Shown piece after piece: positions 33,544-42,147 of a stretch of DNA of 64,000 nucleotides. Made by a program: the position numbers and the translations under genes. This DNA comes from Actinoplanes aureus (GTDB taxonomy: Bacteria > Actinomycetota > Actinomycetes > Mycobacteriales > Micromonosporaceae), in the NCBI RefSeq assembly GCF_015704865.1, contig NZ_JADQTO010000015.1, forward strand, positions 1-64,000, in the 5' to 3' direction. Positions within the stretch are counted from its first letter, which is position 1; each line of letters begins with the position of its first letter. The notes under the pieces were generated by a model that was not told the origin of the DNA, made no database searches, and saw only the letters and a program-made list of their open reading frames with translations.

Positions 33544-34782
33544 GTGAGTACGAACCCGATCACTCCCGTCCTGTCCGCGCCCGTGGACCACCGGCCGGCG
33601 GTCACCGTGCTGTCCGGCTTCTCCCCCGGCGCGGTCCAGGCCGCCGCCCGGGCCCTGCTGATCGCGGACGAGGACCTGCTCGCGGTACGCCACGACATCG
33701 GCGCCATCCGCGACGGCGTCGTGCACCGCACGGTCGAGTCCGCCACGGCGGTGCTGGAGCAGGTGGCCGTCGAACTCAGGCACGGCTGCGTCTCCTGCAC
33801 GCTGCGCGAGGACGTCCTGCCGACGCTGGTACGGCTGGCCCGTACCCGGCCCGGCACCGACCTCCTGCTGGTCCTGCCGCCGACGCTCGAACCCGAGGCG
33901 GTCGCCGCCGCGTGCGCGCACTGCCTGGTGGACGGCGCACCGGTGACCGCGGCGGTGCGCTTCGACTCGTACGTGACGGTGGTCGACGCCGACCGGTTCC
34001 TCGGCGACCTGGCCAGCACCGACGACCTGCGGCACCGCGACCTGCACGCCGCCGAGGACGATCACCGGGCGGTCGCCACGGTGGTCGCGCACCAGGTCGA
34101 GTTCTGCGACACGGTGATCCTCTGGAACCGGCCCGCCACCGACCGGCGCGAGACGCACCGGCTGGGCGCCCTGGTGAGCCGGCTCGCCCCGTGGGCGGTC
34201 CAGGTGCTCGTGGGGCCGTCACCGACGCTGGACTGCACCGCGCTCGCCGCCGGCGTACGGCGTACCGGCCGGCACGACCCGGAACGGCCGGGCATGCTGG
34301 GCCGCGCCCTGGAAGGCCGGCAGATCGCCGTGCACGCCCCCGACGCCGGGGACGGCGTCGGCTCGGTACTGTTCCGGACCCGCCGCCCGTTCCACCCGGT
34401 ACGCCTGCACGGCGCCCTGGAGAAGCTGGCCGAGCACGCACTGCGCGGGCGTGGCCAGCTCTGGATCGCCAGCCGGCCGGACGAGGTGATCGCCTTCGAG
34501 AGTGCCGGCGGCAGTGCCAGCCTGGGCAGCCTCGGTCACTGGCTGGCGGCGCTGCCGGTCGACCGCTGGACCGAGACCAGCGACCAGCGCCGGCTGGCCG
34601 CCGATCTCGACTGGGACCCCTACTACGGCGACCGGCAGACCGCCCTGGCCTTCATCGGCCTGCACCTCGACCACACCTGGATCACCGGGTTACTGGACGC
34701 CTGCCTGCTGACCTACGACGAGCTCGCCGACGGGTTCGACGCGTGGCGGGAGCTGCCCGACCCGTTCACCGGCCAGCTCTGA
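33544..34782 (+). CDS. CobW/COG0523-type metallochaperone with degenerate Walker A
   Basis: 412 residues. The GTG at 33544 is the only good start, though AGGAGG abuts it directly, an odd spacing. The CxxC-type metal motif is present as HGCVSCTLREDVLPTLVRLA, and the C-terminal CobW domain contains FRTRRPFHPVRLH and RGRGQLWIASRPDE. The N-terminal GTPase loop, normally GFLGSGKTTLL, reads VLSGFSPGAVQAAARALL, lacking lysine and the following threonine, so GTP binding is probably lost or altered. Such degenerate paralogues occur in actinomycetes with Zur control. A role in zinc delivery during scarcity is inferred from family and operator. Confidence 0.85.
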   Translation: MSTNPITPVLSAPVDHRPAVTVLSGFSPGAVQAAARALLIADEDLLAVRHDIGAIRDGVVHRTVESATAVLEQVAVELRHGCVSCTLREDVLPTLVRLARTRPGTDLLLVLPPTLEPEAVAAACAHCLVDGAPVTAAVRFDSYVTVVDADRFLGDLASTDDLRHRDLHAAEDDHRAVATVVAHQVEFCDTVILWNRPATDRRETHRLGALVSRLAPWAVQVLVGPSPTLDCTALAAGVRRTGRHDPERPGMLGRALEGRQIAVHAPDAGDGVGSVLFRTRRPFHPVRLHGALEKLAEHALRGRGQLWIASRPDEVIAFESAGGSASLGSLGHWLAALPVDRWTETSDQRRLAADLDWDPYYGDRQTALAFIGLHLDHTWITGLLDACLLTYDELADGFDAWRELPDPFTGQL

Positions 34783-35647
34783 TCACCTCGTAGAGGGCGG
34801 TCCAGTTGCGCGTCCCGTGACCGGCGGCGATCGCCCGGTCGTAGTGCGACTTGACCGCCGCCGGCAGCTCCCGGTCCACGCCGGCCTTCTCGCTGGTACG
34901 CAGGATGTGGTCGGCGGTGGCACCCATCATGAAGGCCGTACTGAGGTCGCCGGGGTGCTTGCCGGCGTCCAGCTCGGCGGCGAGCTCGGCGCCGCTGCCG
35001 ACCATCGCCGGGATGTCGGTGATGGTCCGCATCGCGTCCGGCAGGAAGTCGGCGGCCGGGACGCCGGCCGCCGTCACCAGGGCCGTGGCGTGCAGCAGCG
35101 CCGACAGCGAGGTGAGGAACACGTCCAGGTGCGCCTGGTAGAACAGCTGGGCCAGGCCCGGATCGGCACCGAGGTACCGGGTGTCGCCGATCAGTCGCAA
35201 CGCCGGCTCGTGCGCGGCGAACACCTCCCCCGGTCCGCTGTAGTAGACGTACGCCCCGGGGTTGCCGACCGCCGGAGCCGGCACCATGATGCCGCCGGTG
35301 AGGAAGCGCGCGCCGTGGCCGGCCGCCCAGCGGGCCGCCTCGCGGGACGCGTCGGGGGTGTCCGAGCTGAGATTGACCAGATCCCGGCCGACGAGGAAGC
35401 TCGACGGGTCGTCGCCGAGGATGGCGTACATCGCCTCGTAGTCGGTGAGGCTGAGGATGGTCAGCGCACTCGCGGTGACCGCGTCCGCCGGGGTGGCCGC
35501 CCGGGTGGCACCGGCTCTGACCAGGCCGTCGGCGCGTCCGGGCGTACGGTTCCACACGGTGACCGGATGGCCGGCCCGCAGCAGGGCGGTGGCCATGGCC
35601 TGGCCCATCGGGCCGAGGCCGATCACGCTGACGGGCTGGTGGCTCAT
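34766..35647 (-). CDS. Imine-reductase-like NAD(P)-dependent oxidoreductase 1
   Basis: 293 residues; ATG overlaps the stop of the upstream homologue (ATGA). N-terminal Rossmann fold VSVIGLGPMGQAMATALLRA with NRTPGRAD specifying NADP(H), then GGIMVPAPAVGNPGAYVYYS and a helical C-terminal dimerisation domain. Members of the 6-phosphogluconate/3-hydroxyisobutyrate dehydrogenase superfamily with the GIMVPxPxxGxPGxxxxYSG segment are imine reductases. The 3' end overlaps the convergent COG0523 gene by 17 bp. It and its neighbour derive from a tandem duplication and may form a heterodimer. Confidence 0.88.
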   Translation of the reverse strand: MSHQPVSVIGLGPMGQAMATALLRAGHPVTVWNRTPGRADGLVRAGATRAATPADAVTASALTILSLTDYEAMYAILGDDPSSFLVGRDLVNLSSDTPDASREAARWAAGHGARFLTGGIMVPAPAVGNPGAYVYYSGPGEVFAAHEPALRLIGDTRYLGADPGLAQLFYQAHLDVFLTSLSALLHATALVTAAGVPAADFLPDAMRTITDIPAMVGSGAELAAELDAGKHPGDLSTAFMMGATADHILRTSEKAGVDRELPAAVKSHYDRAIAAGHGTRNWTALYEVIRAGR

Positions 35648-36489
35648 CGGGTGCTCCTCAGTTCCTCGAAGATGCGGGCGGTGCCGAGGTCGCCGTGACC
35701 GGCGTCGATCTGGCGCCGGACCAGGTCGTGCACCGGCCGGAGCACCTCGGTGGAGACGCCCTGGCCGGTGGTGGCGCGCAGCAGGGCGGACAGGGCGGCG
35801 TCGGTGAACCGCAGGCTCTGCTGCCCGGGACCGGCGTAGTCGCCGCTGTCGATGGTGGCGGCGTACTCCAGCAGGCCGCCGGTCATGGCGGCGAGGAACG
35901 GCGCCTGCCGCTGAGCGAACTCGGTCGCCGGGACGCCCTCGGCGGCGAGCATGGCCGCGCCGTGCATGAAGCCGGCGAACATGGTGTACATGCCGGTGAG
36001 CATCGCCATGTCGTAGAGGGAGGCCAGGCCGGCGTCGGCACCGAAGAAGGTGCTCTCGCCCCACCGGTCGAGCAGGTCACGGTGCTCGGTGAAGACGCTT
36101 TCCGAGCCGCTGTAGAAGATCGCAGCGCCGGGCTTGCCGATCATTTCCGGTACGGCCAGGATCGCGCCGTCCAGGAAGGCGATCCCGTGGCCGTCCGCCC
36201 AGGCGGCGAGCTCGCGGGACTCGTCGGGTGTCGTGGTGGTCAGGTTGATCACGGTACGGCCGGTGAGGTCGGCGGCGACCGGGTCGAGGACCTGGTGGAC
36301 CGAGTGGTGGTCGAAGAGGCAGACGATGATCGGGCCGTCGGCGATGATCGCCTTCTCGACGGTGCCGGCGACGGCGGCGTGCTCGCTGAAGGGCCGTGCT
36401 CGGCGCGGATCGCGGTTCCAGACGACCGCGGGCCGGACGGCACCGGCGAGGGCCGAGCCCATCGCGCCCAGGCCAAGAAAGATTGACAT
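35644..36489 (-). CDS. Imine-reductase-like NAD(P)-dependent oxidoreductase 2
   Basis: 281 residues from ATG 36489. Rossmann start SIFLGLGAMGSALAGAVRPA is shorter than usual (the first strand is clipped to MSIF), with NRDPRRAR as cofactor loop, GAILAVPEMIGKPGAAIFYS and a C-terminal helical domain. First gene of a two-gene operon with the related gene at 34766; about a third of positions look shared. It diverges from an HxlR regulator across a 75-bp region holding a large palindrome, so the pair is probably induced by that regulator's signal. Confidence 0.88.
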   Translation of the reverse strand: MSIFLGLGAMGSALAGAVRPAVVWNRDPRRARPFSEHAAVAGTVEKAIIADGPIIVCLFDHHSVHQVLDPVAADLTGRTVINLTTTTPDESRELAAWADGHGIAFLDGAILAVPEMIGKPGAAIFYSGSESVFTEHRDLLDRWGESTFFGADAGLASLYDMAMLTGMYTMFAGFMHGAAMLAAEGVPATEFAQRQAPFLAAMTGGLLEYAATIDSGDYAGPGQQSLRFTDAALSALLRATTGQGVSTEVLRPVHDLVRRQIDAGHGDLGTARIFEELRSTR

Positions 36490-36524
36490 GCCCTCATGGT
36501 TCGCGAGTACCGTCGGGGCGGACA

Positions 36525-36549
36525 AGTACCCACTAATTAGTGCGGTACT
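36525..36549. promoter_or_regulatory. Palindromic operator between imine reductases and HxlR gene
   Basis: Centre CACTAATTAGTG (36531-36542) is a perfect 12-bp palindrome; it is flanked by AGTACC (36525-36530) and GGTACT (36544-36549), a second inverted pair. It lies 35 bp from the reductase start and 15 bp before the HxlR start, where a repressor would block both promoters. Confidence 0.7.
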
Positions 36550-36564
36550 CACCTGGAGGTAAGT

Positions 36565-36927
36565 ATGGGCAGGCGTGGGCCGTACATCTGCGGTATCGAC
36601 GCGGGGATGGACGTGGTGGCCGGCAAGTGGAAGTCGCTGATCCTCTGGGAGCTGAACAACTACGGCACCCGGCGCTTCGGTGAGCTGCGGCGGGGACTGC
36701 CCGGGGTGAGCGAGAAGATGCTCGTCCAGCAGCTGCGCGAGATGGAGGAGGACGGGCTGGTCCATCGCGAGATCTACCGCGAGGTGCCGCCCCGGGTGGA
36801 GTACTCACTGACTCCGGACGGCACCTCCCTCAACGAGGCCCTCGGCGCGCTCGGCACCTGGGGTCAGCAGCGGGTCGAGCGCCTGGCCGCCGAGGGCATC
36901 CTCGTCGAGGTGTCGCCTACGGCTTGA
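36565..36927 (+). CDS. HxlR-family transcriptional regulator
   Basis: 120 residues, start ATG 36565 with GGAGG 6 bases upstream. Canonical HxlR winged helix: YICGIDAGMDVVAGKWKSLI, LRRGLPGVSEKMLVQQLREM, then EVPPRVEYSLTPDG. The cysteine near the N-terminus (C9) is at the position that senses electrophiles or oxidants in several relatives. It most likely represses the divergent reductase pair and itself. The 3' end overlaps the alcohol dehydrogenase gene on the other strand by 11 bp. Confidence 0.9.
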   Translation: MGRRGPYICGIDAGMDVVAGKWKSLILWELNNYGTRRFGELRRGLPGVSEKMLVQQLREMEEDGLVHREIYREVPPRVEYSLTPDGTSLNEALGALGTWGQQRVERLAAEGILVEVSPTA

Positions 36928-38098
36928 GCACCACCTTGATGCAGCCGTCCTGCTTGTGCTTGAAGATCTCGTAGGCGTGCGGCGCGTCTTCCAGCGGCAG
37001 CCGGTGGGTGACCAGGTCGTCCACGCCGAGCGGGTCGTCCGAGCCGGTCAGCAGCGGCATGATGTCGTCGACCCAGCGCTTGACGTGGGCCTGCCCCATC
37101 CGCAGGGTCACACCCTTGTCGAACAGGTCCATCATCGGCATCGGGTCGGCGTTCCCGCCGTACACCCCGATGATCGACACCGTGCCGGCCCGGCGGACGG
37201 CGGCGAAGGCCGTGGTGAGCGCGGCCATCCGGTCGATGCCGACGGTCTCGACCGCCTTGCGGGCGAGCGCGTCCGGCAGCATGCCGGCCGCCTTGACCGC
37301 GGCCGCCTGGACCGGCGAGCCGTGCGCCTCCATGCCGACCGACTCGATCACACTGTCGGCGCCCCGGCCGGAGGTCAGGTCCAGCACCGCGGCGGGTACG
37401 TCCACGTCGGAGTCGTTCAGCACCTCGATCCCGTTGCGGCGGGCCATCTCCAGGCGTTCCGGCACGCTGTCCGAGGCGATCACCCGGCCGGCACCGAGGT
37501 GGCGGGCGATGCGCGCGCTCATCTGGCCGATCGGGCCCAGACCGGTGACGAAGACGGTGTCACCGGGCTGGATGTCGGCGTACTTGGCGGCCTGCCAGGA
37601 GGTGGTCAGCACGTCGGAGAGGAACAGGTACCGCTCGTCCGGGTGGTGGTCGGGCACCTTGATCGGGCCGAACTGGGCCTGCGGCACCCGCAGGAACTGG
37701 GCCTGGCCGCCGGGCACCTGGCCGTACAGCTTGGTGTATCCGAACAGCGACGCGCCCTTGCCCTGCTCGGTGTTCTGGGTGGTCTCGCACTGGGCGTAGT
37801 AGCCGCGACTGCACATCCAGCAGTGCCCGCAGGAGATGTTGAACGGGATCACCACCCGGTCACCGGGCTTGATGTGGGTGACCTCGGCGCCGACCTCCTC
37901 GACGACGCCCATCGGTTCGTGACCGAGGATGTCGCCCTGGTCGAGGTACATCCCGAGGACGTCGTACAGGTGCAGGTCGGAGCCGCAGATCGCGGTCGAG
38001 GTGATCCGGACGATCGCGTCCGTGGGTTCCTGTATCCGGGGATCCGGCACCGTCTCGACGGAGACCTTCGCGGTGCCCTGCCATGTCAAAGCTCGCAT
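36917..38098 (-). CDS. Zinc-dependent alcohol/formaldehyde dehydrogenase (FdhA-like)
   Basis: 393 residues, start ATG 38098. Medium-chain dehydrogenase: catalytic zinc cysteine in AICGSDLHLYDV, GHEPMGVVEEVG, structural zinc cluster CGHCWMCSRGYYAQC, and NAD-binding VFVTGLGPIGQMSARIARHL. Closest in pattern to glutathione-independent formaldehyde dehydrogenases (FdhA/ThrDH group), where YTKLYGQVPGGQAQFLRVP and related segments recur. It probably oxidises formaldehyde or short alcohols; the exact substrate is open. Monocistronic. Confidence 0.9.
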   Translation of the reverse strand: MRALTWQGTAKVSVETVPDPRIQEPTDAIVRITSTAICGSDLHLYDVLGMYLDQGDILGHEPMGVVEEVGAEVTHIKPGDRVVIPFNISCGHCWMCSRGYYAQCETTQNTEQGKGASLFGYTKLYGQVPGGQAQFLRVPQAQFGPIKVPDHHPDERYLFLSDVLTTSWQAAKYADIQPGDTVFVTGLGPIGQMSARIARHLGAGRVIASDSVPERLEMARRNGIEVLNDSDVDVPAAVLDLTSGRGADSVIESVGMEAHGSPVQAAAVKAAGMLPDALARKAVETVGIDRMAALTTAFAAVRRAGTVSIIGVYGGNADPMPMMDLFDKGVTLRMGQAHVKRWVDDIMPLLTGSDDPLGVDDLVTHRLPLEDAPHAYEIFKHKQDGCIKVVLKP

Positions 38099-38126
38099 GT
38101 ATGGTGCATGCCCACCAGAGGGCCGC

Positions 38127-39329
38127 TCAATCTCGCCGCGCGATCAGCCCCTCGACGCGGTGGGCGGCGAAGATGCTGTCGGCCAGCAGCAGGGCCATGC
38201 CGACCAGGCCGGAGCGGGGTCCGAGGGCGGTGGCGGCGATGCTCAGCTTGCGGGTGGCGAGCGGCAGCGAGCGCCGGTAGACCATCTCGCGGATGCCGGC
38301 GAAGAGTTGCTCCTCGATCTGCGCCAGCTGCCCGCCGATCACCACGACGCCGGGGTTGAGCAGGCTGACCGCGTCGGCGATGGCGTGGCCGAGGATGCGC
38401 CCGGCGCGGCGGGCCAGACGTACGGCGGTGACGTCACCGGTGCGGATCAGCGCGAGCGCCTCCTGGACGGTGGACACCGGGCGGCCGGCCGCGTTCAGGT
38501 CACGGACCAGGGCCCAGCCGCCCGCGTACGCCTCCACGCACCCGGTGTTGCCGCACCGGCAGACCGGCTCGTTGTCGGTGTCGTCGACGGTGAGCTGGAT
38601 GTGCCCGATGTCGCCGGCCGCACCGTCGGCGCCCCGGAACACCTCGCCGTCGATGATCATGCCGGCGCCCACTCCGGTGCCCACCTTGACCATGAGCAGC
38701 TGCCGCACCTCGGGATAGAGGCTGCGATGCTCCCCCACGGCCATGGCGTTGACGTCCTTGTCGACCAGCACCGGGCAGTCGTAGCGGCCGGCGAACCAGG
38801 CGCGGATGTCGTAGCGGTCCCAGCCGCTCATGATCGGCGGGCTGACCACCTGGCCGCGGTCGAAGTCGACCGGGCCGGGCACGTCGATGCCGATGCCGTG
38901 CACGTCGGCCGCGGCGCGCCCGGCCTCGGCGAGCAGTGCCCGGAACGCCTCGTCGACCACGCTGAGGACGATGTCCGGTCCGGTGGCCACGTCGAGGGAC
39001 TGCTCGTGCTCCTGGCGGACCTCGCCGCGCAGGTTGCACAGGGCGGTCCGCATGCCGGTGGCGCCGATGTCGGCGACCAGCAGGACCCCGCGCTCGCTGT
39101 TGAAGGCGAACCGGCTGGCCGGGCGGCCGCCGGTGGGCGCGCCCTCGCCGCTGGGCACGACGAGCGCGGCGGCGAGCAGCGCGTCGAGGCGCTGGTTGAC
39201 GGTCGAGCGGGACAGGCCGGTCAGCGCCATGACGTCGGCACGGGTCAGCGTCGGCTCGGTCCGGAACAGCTGCAGCACGTCGCCGAGACCGGCGGTGGCA
39301 ACGGCGAGGGGCGGCGCGGGGGTGGGCAC
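38127..39329 (-). CDS. ROK-family repressor of the adjacent sugar operon
   Basis: 400 residues. N-terminal winged helix (LTRADVMALTGLSRSTVNQR) and a C-terminal ROK sugar-kinase-like domain with ATP-loop VADIGATGMRTALCN, GIGIDVPGPVD, GTGVGAGMIIDGEVFRGADG, and zinc motif CRCGNTGCVEAYAGG. Several ROK repressors release DNA when they bind a sugar or sugar phosphate. It diverges from the sugar ABC operon at 39441 with 111 bp between them, so control of that operon is the natural inference. Confidence 0.9.
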   Translation of the reverse strand: MPTPAPPLAVATAGLGDVLQLFRTEPTLTRADVMALTGLSRSTVNQRLDALLAAALVVPSGEGAPTGGRPASRFAFNSERGVLLVADIGATGMRTALCNLRGEVRQEHEQSLDVATGPDIVLSVVDEAFRALLAEAGRAAADVHGIGIDVPGPVDFDRGQVVSPPIMSGWDRYDIRAWFAGRYDCPVLVDKDVNAMAVGEHRSLYPEVRQLLMVKVGTGVGAGMIIDGEVFRGADGAAGDIGHIQLTVDDTDNEPVCRCGNTGCVEAYAGGWALVRDLNAAGRPVSTVQEALALIRTGDVTAVRLARRAGRILGHAIADAVSLLNPGVVVIGGQLAQIEEQLFAGIREMVYRRSLPLATRKLSIAATALGPRSGLVGMALLLADSIFAAHRVEGLIARRD

Positions 39330-39380
39330 GCCGCGATCCTATTACGTTCACTCACTAAACGAAAGCCGTCCATCTTTTGC

Positions 39381-39410
39381 TTGACAGCCGTCAGAAGTAC
39401 GGCGTTCAAT
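39381..39410 (+). promoter_or_regulatory. Candidate promoter of the sugar operon
   Basis: TTGACA (39381-39386), 18-bp spacer and TTCAAT (39405-39410), 30 bp before the binding-protein start. The upstream TTCACTCACTAAACGAAA (39350-39363) is AT-rich and could hold the ROK operator. Only the -35 match is strong. Confidence 0.45.
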
Positions 39411-39440
39411 CGACGAAACCCCCACGGAAGGACCCCTCCC

Positions 39441-40448
39441 ATGCCACGCACCGCGTTTCGGGGCGTCGCCGCCGTCGCCGCCTTGACATTGATCTCCGCG
39501 TGCAGCTCCACCGACGAAGGCACCTCCGGCACCGCCAAGGTCGCCGCGGTCATCAAGGGCCTCGACAACCCGTTCTTCCAGACCATGGAGAGCGGCATCA
39601 CCGACCAGGCCAAGGCGTCCGGAACCGAAGTCACCGTGCAGGCCGCCAACTCGATCACCGACACCACCGGGCAGGCAGACAAGCTGACCGGGCTTGCCGG
39701 GCAGGACTACGGCTGCTACATCATCAACCCGATCACCGGCACCAACCTGATCCAGGGCATGGCCCAGCTCGCCGCGCAGAAGAAGACCATCGTCAACATC
39801 GACAGCCCGGTGGACGCCGCTGCCGCGAAGGCCGCCAACGCGACGCCGGCCACGTACATCGGCACCAACAACGTCTCGGCCGGGCAGAAGGCCGGCGAGC
39901 AGATGATCACCCTGCTACCGGACGGCGGCAAGGTGGCCGCCGTCGGTGGCATCGCCGGCGACGTCACCTCCGGCGCGCGCATCGAGGGCTTCACCCAGGC
40001 GACCACCGGCAAGCTGACCCTGGTGCAGACCGTCGCGGCGAACTGGGAGCGGCAGGAAGCCCTCACCCAGGCCACCAACATCCTGCGCGCCCAGCCGGAC
40101 CTCGAGGGCTTCTTCGTGGCCAACGACGACATGGGCCTCGGCGTGTCCCGCGCGGTCGCCACCGCCGGCAAGACCGGACAGGTCAAGGTGATCAGCGTCG
40201 ACGGGATCAAGGACGCCCTGGAAGCCGTCAAGGCCGGGCAGCTGGACGCCACCGTGGCGCAGTATCCGTACGCGATCGGGCAGATGGGCATGGAGGCCTG
40301 CCAGGCCGCCGCCAAGGGCGCGACCCTGCCGGCCAACGTGGAAGCGCCGGTCGAGGTGGTCACCGCGGAGAACGCCGAGAAGGCCCTGGCGGCGACCCCG
40401 AAGCCGTTCGGCGAGTACGCCGACCCGTTCAAGTCGCTCGTGGGCTGA
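39441..40448 (+). CDS. Sugar ABC transporter substrate-binding lipoprotein (FrcB-like)
   Basis: 335 residues. Lipoprotein signal with lipobox LISAC (C24) after FRGVAAVAALT. Periplasmic-binding type 1 fold: VAAVIKGLDNPFFQTMESGI, KLTGLAGQDYGCYIINPIT, ATYIGTNNVSAGQKAG, VISVDGIKDALEAVKAGQLD, AQYPYAIGQMGMEAC. The pattern fits ribose/fructose/D-allose binding proteins. It heads the operon with permease, single-domain ATPase, epimerase and kinase, the arrangement of the rhizobial fructose importer frcBCAK. Confidence 0.92.
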   Translation: MPRTAFRGVAAVAALTLISACSSTDEGTSGTAKVAAVIKGLDNPFFQTMESGITDQAKASGTEVTVQAANSITDTTGQADKLTGLAGQDYGCYIINPITGTNLIQGMAQLAAQKKTIVNIDSPVDAAAAKAANATPATYIGTNNVSAGQKAGEQMITLLPDGGKVAAVGGIAGDVTSGARIEGFTQATTGKLTLVQTVAANWERQEALTQATNILRAQPDLEGFFVANDDMGLGVSRAVATAGKTGQVKVISVDGIKDALEAVKAGQLDATVAQYPYAIGQMGMEACQAAAKGATLPANVEAPVEVVTAENAEKALAATPKPFGEYADPFKSLVG

Positions 40449-40451
40449 GCC

Positions 40452-41416
40452 GTGACCGCCACAGCCGTTCTCCCCCACAAGAAGACGAACCGGCTCACCG
40501 ACCTCGGCTTCTGGGCCGAGTGGGCCGCCGCCGTCGGCCTCGTCCTGCTGGTCGTCGTCTTCCAGATCCTCAACCCGACGTTCCTCAGCTCCGGCAACGT
40601 CGCCTCGATGCTGGTCGCCGCCGCCATCCTGATCGTCCTGGCGGTGGGACAGACGTTCGTCGGGCCACCGGGGGCATCGACCTGTCCGTCGCGTCCGTGA
40701 TGACCCTCGGTGCGGTGGTGTTCGGTCAGGCGTACACCCTCGGGTGGGGCCTGGTGGCCTCCTGCCTGGCCGCGGTCGTCGCGGCCGGCGCCGCCGGCGT
40801 GCTCAACGGGGTGATCATCGCGAAGGGCCGGATCACCGACTTCATCGTCACCCTCGGCATGCTGTCGGCGGCCTCCGGCGCCGCGCTGATCCTGGCCGAC
40901 GGCAAGCCTGTCACCATCGTCGACACCTTCCTGCTCAAGCTCGCCACCGGCGGGATCGGCATCTTCGGCTGGCCGGTGATCATCGCCGCGGTGATCGCGG
41001 TGGCCGCGCACGGCCTGCTGTTCTGGACCCGGTTCGGCACCCACGTGCTGGCCACCGGCGGATCCGCCGAGGCGGCCACCGCGACCGGCATCAGCACCGC
41101 CCGGGTGAAGATCGCCGTCTACACGATCGCCGGGCTGCTCGCCGGGGTCGGCGCCATCCTGCTGGTCGCCCGGGTCGGTGCCGCCGAACCGGCGTCCAAC
41201 ACATCGTTCCTGCTCAACTCGGTCGCCGCGGTCGTGCTCGGCGGGGTCAGCCTGCTCGGCGGGCGGGCCACCATCCTCGGCCCGGTGATCGGCGCGCTGC
41301 TGCTCACCGCCCTCACCAACGGGCTCACCCTGCTTGGTGTCTCGCAGTTCTACCAGCCGCTCGCCGTCGGCGTGGTCGTCGTCCTGGCCGCTCTACTCAC
41401 GAGGTTCCAGAAATGA
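40452..41416 (+). pseudogene. Sugar ABC permease (FrcC-like) interrupted by a one-base frameshift
   Basis: From the GTG at 40452 the frame reads VGLVLLVVVFQILNPTFLSS up to AVGQTFV, then continues wrongly to a stop at 40700. Another frame carries on as ATGGIDLSVASVMTLGAVVF to the stop at 41416 with the rest of a normal BPD_transp_2 permease (eight more helices). The expected FVxATGGIDLSV is restored by adding one base at about 40661-40666 (TTCGTCGGGCCACC); total length 965 bp is one short of 322 codons. It may be a sequencing error, a genuine recent mutation or a site of recoding. The other operon genes look intact. The stop overlaps the ATPase start (ATGA). Confidence 0.85.
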
Positions 41417-42147
41417 TCAACGTTGACAACGTCTCGCTGTCCTTCGGCAGCGTCCGCGCCCTGGTCGACGTCTCGCTGGAGATCAAAGCCGGCGAGATCA
41501 CGGCGCTGGTCGGCGACAACGGCGCCGGCAAGTCCACCCTGGTCCGGTGCATCAGCGGCATCCACCGGCAGCACGCCGGCACCATCTCGATGGACGGTAA
41601 GCCGCTGCACTTCAAGTCGCCGGAGGACGCCCGCGAGGCCGGGATCGAGACGGTGCACCAGAACCTCGCCCTGGTCGAGGACCTGACCGTCTGGCAGAAC
41701 CTGTTCCTCAACCGGGAACTCGTGCACCGCCTCGGGCCGCTGGCCGTCCTGAACAAGCGGGGCATGCAGAAGCAGGCCCGCGAGATGGTCGCCACGCTCG
41801 CGGTGAACGTCCCGGCGGTACGCAACCGGGTCCGGCGGCTCTCCGGCGGGCAGCGGCAGGCCGTCGCCATCTGCCGCGCGGCCGGGTTCAGCTCCCGGCT
41901 GGTGATCATGGACGAGCCGACCGCGGCGCTCGGCGTGCAGGAGACCGCCCGGGTCGAGGAGCTGATCCTGCGGCTGCGCGACGAAGGGCACGCCGTACTG
42001 CTGATCAGCCACAACTTCGCGCAGGTCATGCGCCTGTCCAACCACGTGTGGGTGATGCGCGCCGGCCGCTGCGTCGGCGGGCGCCGCACCGAGGCCACCA
42101 GCGGCGAGGAGATCGTCGCCCTCATCACCGGAGCCCTGAATGCCTGA
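41413..42147 (+). CDS. Sugar ABC transporter ATPase, single domain (FrcA-like)
   Basis: 244 residues. Walker A GDNGAGKSTLVRCISG, signature RLSGGQRQAVAICRA, Walker B LVIMDEPTAALGV and H-loop LLISHNFAQVM. Most ribose-type importers use a tandem-domain ATPase of about 500 residues; a single-domain version is the mark of FrcA-type fructose importers. It overlaps the permease stop by 4 bp and the epimerase start by 8 bp. Confidence 0.92.
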   Translation: MINVDNVSLSFGSVRALVDVSLEIKAGEITALVGDNGAGKSTLVRCISGIHRQHAGTISMDGKPLHFKSPEDAREAGIETVHQNLALVEDLTVWQNLFLNRELVHRLGPLAVLNKRGMQKQAREMVATLAVNVPAVRNRVRRLSGGQRQAVAICRAAGFSSRLVIMDEPTAALGVQETARVEELILRLRDEGHAVLLISHNFAQVMRLSNHVWVMRAGRCVGGRRTEATSGEEIVALITGALNA

